Of a DNA stretch of 64,000 nt, positions 27,621-35,554 are shown in pieces. The translations under genes and the position numbers were made by a program. Position 1 is the first letter of the stretch. Every line of letters starts with the position of its first letter. This DNA is from Gammaproteobacteria bacterium. GTDB taxonomy: Bacteria > Pseudomonadota > Gammaproteobacteria > Eutrophobiales > Eutrophobiaceae. The notes beneath the pieces were generated by a model, which saw only the letters and a program-made list of their open reading frames with translations, did not search any database and was not told where the DNA came from. Where the stretch lies: the NCBI GenBank assembly GCA_012103475.1, contig WLWS01000006.1:62001-126000 (forward strand). Direction: 5' to 3'.

Positions 27621-28072
27621 GTGAAACAGGAGAGGTAGCAATTCGCTCACCGGGTATCGTTCAGGGTTATTGGCAAAATGATGTCGAGACAAAAAATGCC
27701 ATAGTCGATGGCGAGCTTAGAACTGGTGATGTTGGCTTTATGGATAAAGCGGGATGGCTCTATTTAATCGACCGTAAGAAAGACCTGATTATCGCCTCCG
27801 GATATAAAGTTTGGCCGCGAGAAGTAGAAGATACTCTTTATCAACATTCTGCTGTGCGCGAGGTTGCGGTGGTCGGTGTAGCAGATGAATACAGAGGAGA
27901 ATCTGTAAAAGCATTTGTAAGTCTCAAGTCAAGTACGCACACAAATGAAAAGGAACTTATCGATTTCTGTCGGGACAAACTGGCTGCTTACAAGCGCCCG
28001 TCATTTGTAGATATACTGGATGAATTACCCAAGAGTCCTAGCGGTAAAATACTTCGTCGCGAGTTACGCTAA
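27571..28072 (+). pseudogene. Acyl-CoA synthetase, C-terminal part, frame broken
   Basis: This part holds the hinge and C-terminal lid: GELRTGDVGFMDKAGWLYLIDRKKDLI with the ATP-binding Asp and Arg, YKVWPREVEDTLYQ, and the catalytic Lys in SPSGKILRRELR. It ends with TAA at 28070, 13 bp before the convergent SDR. Together with the N-terminal part it makes a complete enzyme except for one missing base. If transcribed with the Hnr-like and UPF0280 genes, it would supply the CoA activation step of the pathway. Confidence 0.85.
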
Positions 28073-28085
28073 GCTCAGAACCTGA

Positions 28086-28862
28086 TTACTTACCTCCGGC
28101 GCCAAGAAAACCACCATCTACCGTTATACTGGTACCGGTAATATAAGAAGACGCATCGGATGCCAGAAACAAAATGGTATTTGCAATCTCTTCTGGATCA
28201 GCCATACGTTTCAGGGGTATTTCATTTAATAATTCCTGATATTTTTCTGGATCCTGACTAAGAGCGCTGGCTAGTTTTGTATCAGTGAGGCCAGGAATCA
28301 CGACATTGCAGCGAATATTATGTTGCGCACATTCTTTGGCAAAGGCCTGACTCATATTTAGTACAGCCGCCTTAGACATTGAATAGGCACCTTGAAATAG
28401 AGTGGGACGCACCCCGGCGACAGAAGAGAGAGTGACAATACTACCGCCCTTAATTAGTTTCATTCGATTAGCGGCATTGAGTGTCATATAGAAGGCACCG
28501 CGTGTATTTACATCGAAGGTCTTTTCCAGGGCCGCGGCTTCAGTGCCAAGTATGTCGCCATAGTAAGGTGAGACAGCCGCGTTGTTTACCAGGATATCAA
28601 TATGCTTATGACTATCGTCGATGTATGAGAATATTGACTCTATATCCTCCATATTTCCGATGTGACAGGCGTAGGCTTCAGCACTGCCACCCTTATGATT
28701 GATTTCATCAGCTACAGCCTGACAACTATCAATTTTACGACTGGAAACAATGACGTGTGCCCCGTGCTCGGCAAATAGTTTTGCCGTGGCTTCGCCTATA
28801 CCGCGACTCGCGCCGGTGATAAGTGCAATTTTACCTTTTAAAGAAAGAATATCGGCTGCCAT
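28086..28862 (-). CDS. SDR family oxidoreductase (FabG-like)
   Basis: A 258-aa classical SDR with GASRGIG near residue 17, NNAA (in place of NNAG) at about 92, catalytic SSVAG, and YSMSK supplying Tyr and Lys. The tail ITVDGGFLG is standard. It is closely similar to the SDR at 46297, sharing SSRK, ACHIG, VNNAA and PGLTDTK blocks, so the two are paralogues placed in different operons. It is convergent with the acyl-CoA synthetase and lies 79 bp downstream of the amine dehydrogenase light chain on the same strand. Substrate unknown; a hydroxyacyl-CoA or an alcohol is plausible. Confidence 0.87.
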   Translation of the reverse strand: MAADILSLKGKIALITGASRGIGEATAKLFAEHGAHVIVSSRKIDSCQAVADEINHKGGSAEAYACHIGNMEDIESIFSYIDDSHKHIDILVNNAAVSPYYGDILGTEAAALEKTFDVNTRGAFYMTLNAANRMKLIKGGSIVTLSSVAGVRPTLFQGAYSMSKAAVLNMSQAFAKECAQHNIRCNVVIPGLTDTKLASALSQDPEKYQELLNEIPLKRMADPEEIANTILFLASDASSYITGTSITVDGGFLGAGGK

Positions 28863-28941
28863 AAGATCAATCCGTTAACAGCATGGACTTATGTGGATGG
28901 CGGGTGAGCCATTATTTATTGATCCTGAATATGACAAGGGC

Positions 28942-29454
28942 TCAGGATGTTGCCACGCCCAGGATAACTGCGGTTGAACAATTGTAAGCTTCTCCGAGAC
29001 ACCAGTTAATATCATTAGAGCGAAATGGCATGTAGGTGGGCGTGTCGCCCTGATTACTGTGACAGAAACAGCGGGCACAGGCGGCACTACCACAGCAGTC
29101 ATTGTAGGAGATAATGTAATCCTTGTTGTCAGCCGGATTTCGACAGGTACCTATCCAGGTAATGGACGACGTTTGGGTTCCCGGCGGACATGCGGTGACG
29201 CTTCCTCCACAGCAGGAACATAAATAGCCGTCGATGGCACAATAGCGCCAGTAGTCACAACTTTTAGGATCCCCAGGATCGGCATCCATTGGTTTATCAC
29301 CGCCAGCCGCACGGGCGACAGGCAGCAGGGGAATACCAGCCATTCCTACCATCACGGTCCCAAGACGAGTGATAAAACTACGCCGCGAAGTGACGTTGGC
29401 AATCCGACGAGAATAGCCTTCAATCCACTTATCCAGAATGTTCTTCTTATTCAA
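28942..29454 (-). CDS. mauA: TTQ amine dehydrogenase, light (beta) subunit
   Basis: A 170-aa protein with a Tat-type signal (TSRRSFITRLG to about residue 50) and a Cys-rich mature part beginning CDYWRYCAIDGYLCSCCGG. The two tryptophans that form tryptophan tryptophylquinone in methylamine dehydrogenase are Trp100 and Trp151 here. Their 51-residue spacing equals that of Trp57 and Trp108 in the Paracoccus enzyme, and Asp119 sits where the maturation Asp76 lies. It starts with TTG at 29454 after AAGGAGAG. The enzyme oxidises a primary amine to aldehyde plus ammonia in the periplasm. Methylamine versus aromatic amine specificity cannot be told, so aauA is the alternative symbol. Confidence 0.92.
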   Translation of the reverse strand: MNKKNILDKWIEGYSRRIANVTSRRSFITRLGTVMVGMAGIPLLPVARAAGGDKPMDADPGDPKSCDYWRYCAIDGYLCSCCGGSVTACPPGTQTSSITWIGTCRNPADNKDYIISYNDCCGSAACARCFCHSNQGDTPTYMPFRSNDINWCLGEAYNCSTAVILGVATS

Positions 29455-29465
29455 GGGTGCTCTCC

Positions 29466-30638
29466 TTATTTCAATACTGGTGTTTGCAATAACATGGGAG
29501 TGCTACCCACTTCATTAATACTTCGAACAAACTCACCGGAGCTTGCATCATGGATGTCCAGTGTCGGGTAGACAAGGAAAAGAGAAAACAATAAGGGATT
29601 ATCATCTTGGCTGACTTGAATCGCACTGGCGATATTTTTCAGTTTAATTTCCTTTGTTTTCTTTTTACTCGCCACATCATAAACCCAAACTTGATCACCG
29701 GGGTCTTTATGAGATTCAGGACCGCCTTGATGAAAAAGAGCGAATAACTGTCCGTTCTGATGATGGATTGCAAGATGCTGTTGGCCACCAATACGCCAGT
29801 TGTCTGTCCGTTCTTTCTCAGTGGTAAGAGACCATCTATCGCCAACACTGATTTTGTCAGAGGAAACATTGACCGGATAAATAAAGGATGACTTGGATAC
29901 AAACAACCACTCGTCACCATAGCGAACCGGTTTTTCGGTCAGAAAGTCATCGTTGGATTGGAAGAGTTTTTTGCCTCGCTTCTGAGTTACCTGCTCAAGG
30001 TCATCCGAAAATGTGACATCAAGAATTGAACTATCACTGCACAGCATTAGAAAGCGCCGGTTGCCGGAAGGAAGTACCAGACCGCATCCGGGGGTTGAAA
30101 TTTCTTTTACGAATTCACGTTTGTGCATGTCGACGACACTGATAGATTGTGCCGGAGTAAAGTTATATATGAGCAGGAATCGATCATCGTCGCTTAAGCC
30201 GACGTTAGAAAGATAGGGAACTGCAGAGATTTTCTTTGCTGGAATGATAATTTCTTTTTCAAGTTGCAGTGTCACACCATTGTAAATGCCGACGACGTCG
30301 GTAACTTTACCTCGACTTGTTCGTTCGTAATGGCGTTCGAGTGTGTACACTGCACTACCATCTGCTGGTAAGGCGATGGGGCTTAAACCATACCCCATGG
30401 TAATCATTCCAAGCATATCAGCTTTATCTGCATCCATAAGGTAGGCTTTACCCGGGAAATAACTTGCAGCGCTGATGTCAGCGACCCATACCCAGTGAGG
30501 ATGAGGTTTATCCGGTAATGTTAGAACCTGATGCATTGGATCAGGTTTTAGCTCGGCGCTACATAAAAGAGGAAAAAGAAGCAGTAAGGCTGCCGTGAGA
30601 CAACGCCGATTTGTTTGAATATTAAGGAATTTCATCAT
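29466..30638 (-). CDS. mauB: TTQ amine dehydrogenase, heavy (alpha) subunit
   Basis: A 390-aa exported beta-propeller with a Sec signal (LTAALLLLFPLLCSA). HPHWVWVADISAASYFPGKAYLMDADKADMLGM is a hallmark of methylamine/aromatic amine dehydrogenase large subunits, and PGDQVWVYDVASKKK is a late blade. It pairs with the light chain encoded 11 bp downstream to make the alpha2-beta2 enzyme. In known mau and aau operons mauE and mauD lie between these two genes; here there is no room for them, and no mauG-like diheme gene is seen in the window. An operator at 30664 lies 26 bp upstream of the start. Confidence 0.9.
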   Translation of the reverse strand: MMKFLNIQTNRRCLTAALLLLFPLLCSAELKPDPMHQVLTLPDKPHPHWVWVADISAASYFPGKAYLMDADKADMLGMITMGYGLSPIALPADGSAVYTLERHYERTSRGKVTDVVGIYNGVTLQLEKEIIIPAKKISAVPYLSNVGLSDDDRFLLIYNFTPAQSISVVDMHKREFVKEISTPGCGLVLPSGNRRFLMLCSDSSILDVTFSDDLEQVTQKRGKKLFQSNDDFLTEKPVRYGDEWLFVSKSSFIYPVNVSSDKISVGDRWSLTTEKERTDNWRIGGQQHLAIHHQNGQLFALFHQGGPESHKDPGDQVWVYDVASKKKTKEIKLKNIASAIQVSQDDNPLLFSLFLVYPTLDIHDASSGEFVRSINEVGSTPMLLQTPVLK

Positions 30639-30663
30639 AATTCAAATTACAGGCCAGTCATGA

Positions 30664-30679
30664 ATTGTATGTATACGAA
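30664..30679. promoter_or_regulatory. 16-bp operator, site 7
   Basis: ATTGT, ATGTAT, ACGAA (TTCGT-N6-ACAAT on the minus strand), 26 bp upstream of the amine dehydrogenase heavy-chain start. Confidence 0.6.
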
Positions 30680-30772
30680 CGAAATAGTATCAAACTGCCA
30701 GAATAAATCCAAGTCATATATCGATCATGTCCATAATAGCTTGGTCAGCTTGTAAACGGCCTTTACTATGAT

Positions 30773-30788
30773 ATTATATGTACACAAA
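30773..30788. promoter_or_regulatory. 16-bp operator, site 8
   Basis: ATTAT, ATGTAC, ACAAA, 62 bp upstream of the monoamine oxidase start at 30850. Sites 7 and 8 are 109 bp apart in the divergent region, the same distance as sites 5 and 6. Confidence 0.6.
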
Positions 30789-30849
30789 CAATATTTGTTA
30801 TGGGTACAATCACCATCTAGCCCACACTCACATATCAAGGTGATCATAT

Positions 30850-32283
30850 ATGAGTAAAAAGGTATCCACAGGCGTGAAGCGACGAGACTTTCTGGCTGGC
30901 GCTGCAACATTGGCCGCTGCCACCCCTCTGGCAGTTTCATCGGCTTCCTCATCGCGAAAATCCGATATCACGGCTCGTAACACAAAGCACGATTACGACG
31001 TCATCGTTGTGGGCGGTGGTTTTGCCGGTGCGACGGCGGCCAGAGAACTCGGTCTTCAGGGCTACAAGATCTTGATTCTGGAAGCTCGTTCACGACTGGG
31101 GGGGCGATGTTATACATCGAAGTTTGCAGGACAGGATATCGAATATGGCGGTGCCTGGGTGCACTGGTTACAACCTCACGTCTGGGCTGAAATGCAGCGC
31201 TATGGTCTCGGTGTCGTCGAAGACCCTTTCACAGGTCTTGAAATGACCAAAATAATGAAAAATGATGGGACTGTTAAAAATATTGACCCGGATAAATTCC
31301 TGACCAATATCCGTGATGCTTTTGAAAAATTTAATCATGATGTATGGGAAATGTTTCCCCGCCCCTATCAACCCCTGCATAACCCGAAAGTAAAAGAACT
31401 GGATAAACTATCAGTTCGTGATCGAATCAAGACTCTGGATATAACTGAAGATCAGCGTGTGCAGCTGAATAGTTTTATGACCTTGTACGGTGGTGATACC
31501 ACTGACAAATTTGGTTTGGCCGGCATGCTGAAAATTTATGCCTGTGGTGCGTGGAATTATGATGCTTTCGCCGATGCGGAAACACATTATCGTATTGAGA
31601 CCGGTACCATGGGTTTAATAACAAAAATGATTGAAGACAGTGGGGCAAAATTGCGTCTGGCAACGCCTATCTACCGAATTGAACAGGAAACAGATGACAT
31701 CAAGGTTGTTACTGAAGACGATGAAATCATCAGTGCCGCCGCCGTAGTAATTACTGTGCCGCTCAACACTTACAAGAACCTCGAATTTGCACCGGCATTG
31801 ACGAAGGAAAAACAAGCTTTCGTAAACGAAGGGCAGCTGAGTAAGGGCGCGAAAATATATATTCACCTGAAGCAGAATATTGGACGAGTATTTGCATTTT
31901 GTGATGAGAATCATCCCTTTAACTGGGTCCAGACCCACGATTATGGCGATGAACTAGGTACGATCCTGTCAATCACGGTTGCCCGTAGTTCTATTATGGA
32001 TCTAAATGATGACGACGCGGTCGAAAACGCGATACAAAGTCTGTTTCCGGGCGTTGAGGTACTGGGGTCTGCAGCCTGGGACTGGAATTCCGATCCTTAT
32101 GCAATGGGTGCCTGGCCCGCATATCGTGTCGGACAATTAAGCCGTATACCTGATATGCAAACACCGCAGGGTCGTCTATTCTTTGGTGGTGCTTTTACCG
32201 CGAATGGCTGGCATGAGTTTATAGATGGTGCAGTAGAAAGCGGATTGCGCACTGGAAAAGAAGTGAAAGAGTTTCTGGGGTAA
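30850..32283 (+). CDS. Tat-exported flavin monoamine oxidase family protein
   Basis: A 477-aa amine oxidase. The twin-arginine signal RRDFLAG begins at residue 11 and a hydrophobic Ala-rich stretch follows. YDVIVVGGGFAGATAARE (about 53-70) and ILEARSRLGGRCYT form the FAD-binding fold, and the C-terminal LFFGGAFTANGWHEFIDGAVESG is the second FAD-contact block. It oxidises a primary or secondary amine in the periplasm. The cytochrome c gene starts 5 bp after its stop, so electrons may go to cytochrome rather than O2, making it functionally a dehydrogenase. It is divergent from the TTQ amine dehydrogenase and both carry the 16-bp operator. The AAGGTGAT ribosome site supports this start. Confidence 0.88.
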   Translation: MSKKVSTGVKRRDFLAGAATLAAATPLAVSSASSSRKSDITARNTKHDYDVIVVGGGFAGATAARELGLQGYKILILEARSRLGGRCYTSKFAGQDIEYGGAWVHWLQPHVWAEMQRYGLGVVEDPFTGLEMTKIMKNDGTVKNIDPDKFLTNIRDAFEKFNHDVWEMFPRPYQPLHNPKVKELDKLSVRDRIKTLDITEDQRVQLNSFMTLYGGDTTDKFGLAGMLKIYACGAWNYDAFADAETHYRIETGTMGLITKMIEDSGAKLRLATPIYRIEQETDDIKVVTEDDEIISAAAVVITVPLNTYKNLEFAPALTKEKQAFVNEGQLSKGAKIYIHLKQNIGRVFAFCDENHPFNWVQTHDYGDELGTILSITVARSSIMDLNDDDAVENAIQSLFPGVEVLGSAAWDWNSDPYAMGAWPAYRVGQLSRIPDMQTPQGRLFFGGAFTANGWHEFIDGAVESGLRTGKEVKEFLG

Positions 32284-32288
32284 TACCG

Positions 32289-32699
32289 ATGGTGAAAAAT
32301 GTACTCAGCCAGCGAATCTGTATAAAAGTATTTGCACTTGGCATGATGATTAGCATGCCTCTTTTTGCGGGCGGCGAAGATGCCAGTAATGCGACATGTG
32401 ATCTTGAACGCGGCAAGAAAATATTTCAAAAATGCGCGATTTGTCATTCCTTTGATTCGGGTGCTGAACATCTGGCCGGACCTAATCTATATCAGATAAT
32501 GGGTCGAGCTGTGGGGAAAGTCGAGGGGTTTAAATTCTCCAGAAAACTGCGTAAATCTGAAGATACATGGACACAGGAACGGCTTGATGCTTTTCTCGAG
32601 TCCCCATTGGAGTATTATCCCGGCATACGGATGGCTTTTGCTGGGCTCAAGAAAAGTGAAGATCGTAGTGATCTCATCTGCTACCTGAGCTCCCCTTAA
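32289..32699 (+). CDS. Periplasmic class I cytochrome c (c2/c550-like)
   Basis: A 136-aa protein with a signal peptide (residues 1-27) and one heme site, C49-A-I-C52-H53. The axial Met is most likely in RMAFAGLKK near residue 118, and the GPNLYQIMGRAVG segment is typical of mitochondrial-type cytochrome c. It shuttles electrons between periplasmic dehydrogenases and a terminal oxidase. Its position 5 bp after the monoamine oxidase and opposite the TTQ dehydrogenase marks it as the probable acceptor for one or both amine-oxidising enzymes. Confidence 0.9.
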   Translation: MVKNVLSQRICIKVFALGMMISMPLFAGGEDASNATCDLERGKKIFQKCAICHSFDSGAEHLAGPNLYQIMGRAVGKVEGFKFSRKLRKSEDTWTQERLDAFLESPLEYYPGIRMAFAGLKKSEDRSDLICYLSSP

Positions 32700-32854
32700 T
32701 CCAGGAATAAATTCTTGTCAGGTAAAATTGCACTCGGTTTTTTCTATTGTTGTGGTTTGTATGTTTATCAGGTTCGAGCAGAAACCTGAGATCAAATTAT
32801 ATTCGATGTAAATTAGTCTATTTGTTAATCGGAGCTGAATGGAGATCCTATTCC

Positions 32855-34171
32855 TTGAAAGCAGTTAAACATTCAGCTGACTCCTTACTCTACGCCTGGT
32901 ATGTCGTAGCTGTGTTAATGTTGGCTTATACCTTTTCTTTTGTCGATCGACAGATCCTTTCGCTGATGGTCGGGCCGATAAGACGCGATCTCGGAATCAG
33001 TGATACCGGTTTCAGTTTACTCAGTGGTTTCTCGTTTGCCGTGTTTTATACCTTAATGGGAATCCCATTGGGGCGCTATGCTGATAATCACAGCCGTCGA
33101 AACCTGGTTGTTGTCGGGATTCTCTTCTGGAGTTTGATGACCACATTATGTGGCTTTGCCCGTCAGTTTTGGCAGTTGTTCATCACGCGTATGGGCGTTG
33201 GCGTTGGCGAGGCAGCGCTTTCCCCAGCAGCTTACTCACTGATTTCTGATTATTTTCCGAAGGAGAAACTCGGTAAAGCGATTAGTGTGTACGGTACAGG
33301 TATCTATCTCGGCGCTGGCATGGCTTTTGTAGTTGGCGGACTGGTTATCGAATGGCTCAGCAATACACCTCCTCTGCATATTCCGCTGCTTGGGACTTTG
33401 CGAGCCTGGCAATTGGCCTTTATTGTCGTCGGTTTGCCTGGTGTATTGTTTGCACTACTGGCCCTCACAATTCGAGAACCCTCACGTCAGGGGGCAAGTT
33501 CTGGCCAGAACAGCATTCCACTACGCGAAGTGATTCAATTCGTGTTTTCACGCTGGCAAACATTTGTTCCTTACATTCTCGGAATTTCATTTATTTCGTT
33601 ATTTGGCTATGGCGTTTTTGCCTGGTTTCCTGAGTTTATTCATCGAACTTATCAATGGAAAATTGGTGATGCGGGCATTGTTACCGGGGTAATCGTACTG
33701 GTGTTTGGAAGTGCCGGTATTATTTCCGGTGGTATCTTTGCAGATACATTAATGCATCGGGGCTACAAGGATGCGCATTTACGGGCAGTGTTTATTGGTG
33801 CATGTTGTCTTGTGCCTTTTGCAATCCTGTTTCCGCTTATGCCTGACGCCAATTGGGCCTTTACTCTTTTTGCGGGTGTGATGTTTTTTACAAGTTTTCA
33901 CTATGGCATTATTCCTTCCGGTTTGCAGATTGTTGTGCCCAACAGAATGCGCGGACAAATATCAGCACTCTATCTTTTTGTGAATAATATAATCGGTCTT
34001 GGTTTTGGGCCGACACTAGTTGGCTTATTGACAGATTATCTGTATCAGGACGACGCGAGTTTATATTTGTCGCTGGCCTCAACTGCCTTTTTCACGATAC
34101 CGATAGCCGCCGCTCTGTATTACTTCGGACTTAAACCCTACCGGGCATGTGTTGAAGAGCAGGTCGGATAG
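32855..34171 (+). CDS. MFS transporter (spinster-like)
   Basis: A 438-aa, 12-helix major facilitator. I place the start at TTG 32855, preceded by GGAGAT at 7-bp spacing; a longer frame from 32747 would add 36 residues without membrane character. DRQILSLMVGPIRRDLG in helix 1 and GRYADNHSRRNLVVVG in loop 2-3 are the family motifs. It moves small molecules by proton or substrate exchange. It follows the cytochrome c by 155 bp on the same strand and may import the amine or export a product. Substrate unknown. Confidence 0.85.
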   Translation: MKAVKHSADSLLYAWYVVAVLMLAYTFSFVDRQILSLMVGPIRRDLGISDTGFSLLSGFSFAVFYTLMGIPLGRYADNHSRRNLVVVGILFWSLMTTLCGFARQFWQLFITRMGVGVGEAALSPAAYSLISDYFPKEKLGKAISVYGTGIYLGAGMAFVVGGLVIEWLSNTPPLHIPLLGTLRAWQLAFIVVGLPGVLFALLALTIREPSRQGASSGQNSIPLREVIQFVFSRWQTFVPYILGISFISLFGYGVFAWFPEFIHRTYQWKIGDAGIVTGVIVLVFGSAGIISGGIFADTLMHRGYKDAHLRAVFIGACCLVPFAILFPLMPDANWAFTLFAGVMFFTSFHYGIIPSGLQIVVPNRMRGQISALYLFVNNIIGLGFGPTLVGLLTDYLYQDDASLYLSLASTAFFTIPIAAALYYFGLKPYRACVEEQVG

Positions 34172-34215
34172 TCTGCTTGTTTTTTCATTCACCAATACGT
34201 TGAGTAAATTAGATT

Positions 34216-34240
34216 AAATAGGCCATAGCATAGTTTTTTA
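34216..34240 (+). promoter_or_regulatory. Type-A TAGGCC element, copy 3
   Basis: AAATAGGCCATAGCATAG followed by TTTTTTAAA; it matches the other type-A copies in the TAGGCC core, the CAT(A/T)G block and the T run, but with several mismatches. Confidence 0.4.
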
Positions 34241-34336
34241 AAGATCAATGTCGAATTAATATAAGCTACTGTTAATTTAGAAAAAAAATTAGAAAGTAGA
34301 ATCAATTTTTAAAAACCTCTAATCCTTTCTTGATAT

Positions 34337-34359
34337 ATAATAGGCCAATGGCTTATAAT
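34337..34359. promoter_or_regulatory. Type-B TAGGCC palindrome, copy 3
   Basis: ATAATAGGCC, AAT, GGCTTATAAT: long arms with few mismatches around a 3-bp centre. It lies 110 bp upstream of the tandem VOC gene and 122 bp to the right of the type-A element. Confidence 0.55.
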
Positions 34360-34469
34360 TTATCCAATTCAAATAATTCGACCTTTCGCTTAGGCCGGAG
34401 TTTCAATTTTTATAACGATTTATCAAATACTTAAGCGTGTTTTGCTGAATCGGAAATTAGGGGAAAGAC

Positions 34470-35519
34470 ATGACAAATACAGCAGGCAAGCAAAAACTAC
34501 GCTTTGACCATACCGCTATTTGGGTCGAAGACATGGATAAAACTGTTAGTTTTCTTACTGACATTGTTGGCTGGCGACGCCATCCCATGGTGGTGGAAGT
34601 CAGCGAAGATGATCCGACAGTCGGTGGCATGCATGCGGTGTTTGTTGATGCCAATGGTCTTTGGCTGGAAATGATATTACCGACTTCGGAAGGACCGGGT
34701 ATGGATATTCTTCGCCAGGTAGGTGACGGCGCCATTGTCGAAATCAATTTTGAGCCAGAAAATTACGAAGCGGTACTTGAAGATATGCGGGCCAGGAACA
34801 TCCCAATGTTCAACATGGATGGTTCACCGCTTGGTGAAGATGGTGGCAGGATTGAGGAAGGTGTGGCCGGCGTAGAAGGCACTCATGAAACTGGTCAGAG
34901 AATTGCCTACTGGTCGACAGACACGTCCTGCGGTACGACTGTTGAAATATATGAATTGATTAAGGAAGACGAAACAAATCTTCTTAATATTCGTGAAAAG
35001 CAATGGGAAGAAGAATACAAGAGTCCCACTGGACCACGTATGAGTCACATTTCTATCGTCGTTGCTGATCTGGAAAAAACAGCAAGTTTCTATACTGATG
35101 TTATGGGATTGAAACGTCACCCAATGAAGTTTGAAATCGATGCCGATTCGAATGAAGGGATCGGTGGGCTTAAGGCCTGTTTCATTGATTCCAATAGTGT
35201 TTTTCTTGAACTATTTCAGCCAACCGGACCGGGTCCACTAATGGATATTCTCAATGAAAAGGGGGACGGCTATGTCGCTGAGCTTATTGCGGAAGTCGAT
35301 GATATTGGTGCTTACTTTGATGAAGTGAAAGCGAAGGGTGTGCACATGGTTGGGCTTGATGGAAAGCCACTGGATGAGAATGAAAAATGCATCGTGCTCC
35401 AGCCCCATGGTGACAAGATTGCCTATTTTCCTGCCGATGTCAGTCGTGGCCTGAGTATTGAGATAATCGAGAGAGGGCCGAAAGAAACCAGCGTAATGCA
35501 CCAATTACATGGTGCATAA
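34470..35519 (+). CDS. Tandem-domain VOC protein
   Basis: A 349-aa protein with two VOC modules (about 11-170 and 188-335), as in type I extradiol dioxygenases and two-domain glyoxalases. Each begins with an H-xx or HISIV strand (FDHTAIWVEDMDK; RMSHISIVVADLEK) carrying a likely metal-ligand His. The second module has no obvious second His at the usual strand, so metal chemistry is uncertain. ATG follows AGGGGAAAG. It is the first gene of a long plus-strand operon. Its first half closely resembles the partial VOC protein at the left window edge and its second half resembles the single VOC protein that follows. Confidence 0.82.
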   Translation: MTNTAGKQKLRFDHTAIWVEDMDKTVSFLTDIVGWRRHPMVVEVSEDDPTVGGMHAVFVDANGLWLEMILPTSEGPGMDILRQVGDGAIVEINFEPENYEAVLEDMRARNIPMFNMDGSPLGEDGGRIEEGVAGVEGTHETGQRIAYWSTDTSCGTTVEIYELIKEDETNLLNIREKQWEEEYKSPTGPRMSHISIVVADLEKTASFYTDVMGLKRHPMKFEIDADSNEGIGGLKACFIDSNSVFLELFQPTGPGPLMDILNEKGDGYVAELIAEVDDIGAYFDEVKAKGVHMVGLDGKPLDENEKCIVLQPHGDKIAYFPADVSRGLSIEIIERGPKETSVMHQLHGA

Positions 35520-35554
35520 ATAATACGCTATATTTCTAAATCAAATTATCAAAG

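Larger units (their letters stand above)
34172..34469. other. Regulatory intergenic stretch before the 34-47 kb operon
   Basis: This AT-rich, 298-bp stretch contains a type-A TAGGCC element at 34216 and a type-B palindrome at 34337, spaced 122 bp, then 110 bp to the first gene of the operon. No open frame of interest and no clear terminator for the MFS gene was seen. Confidence 0.6.
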
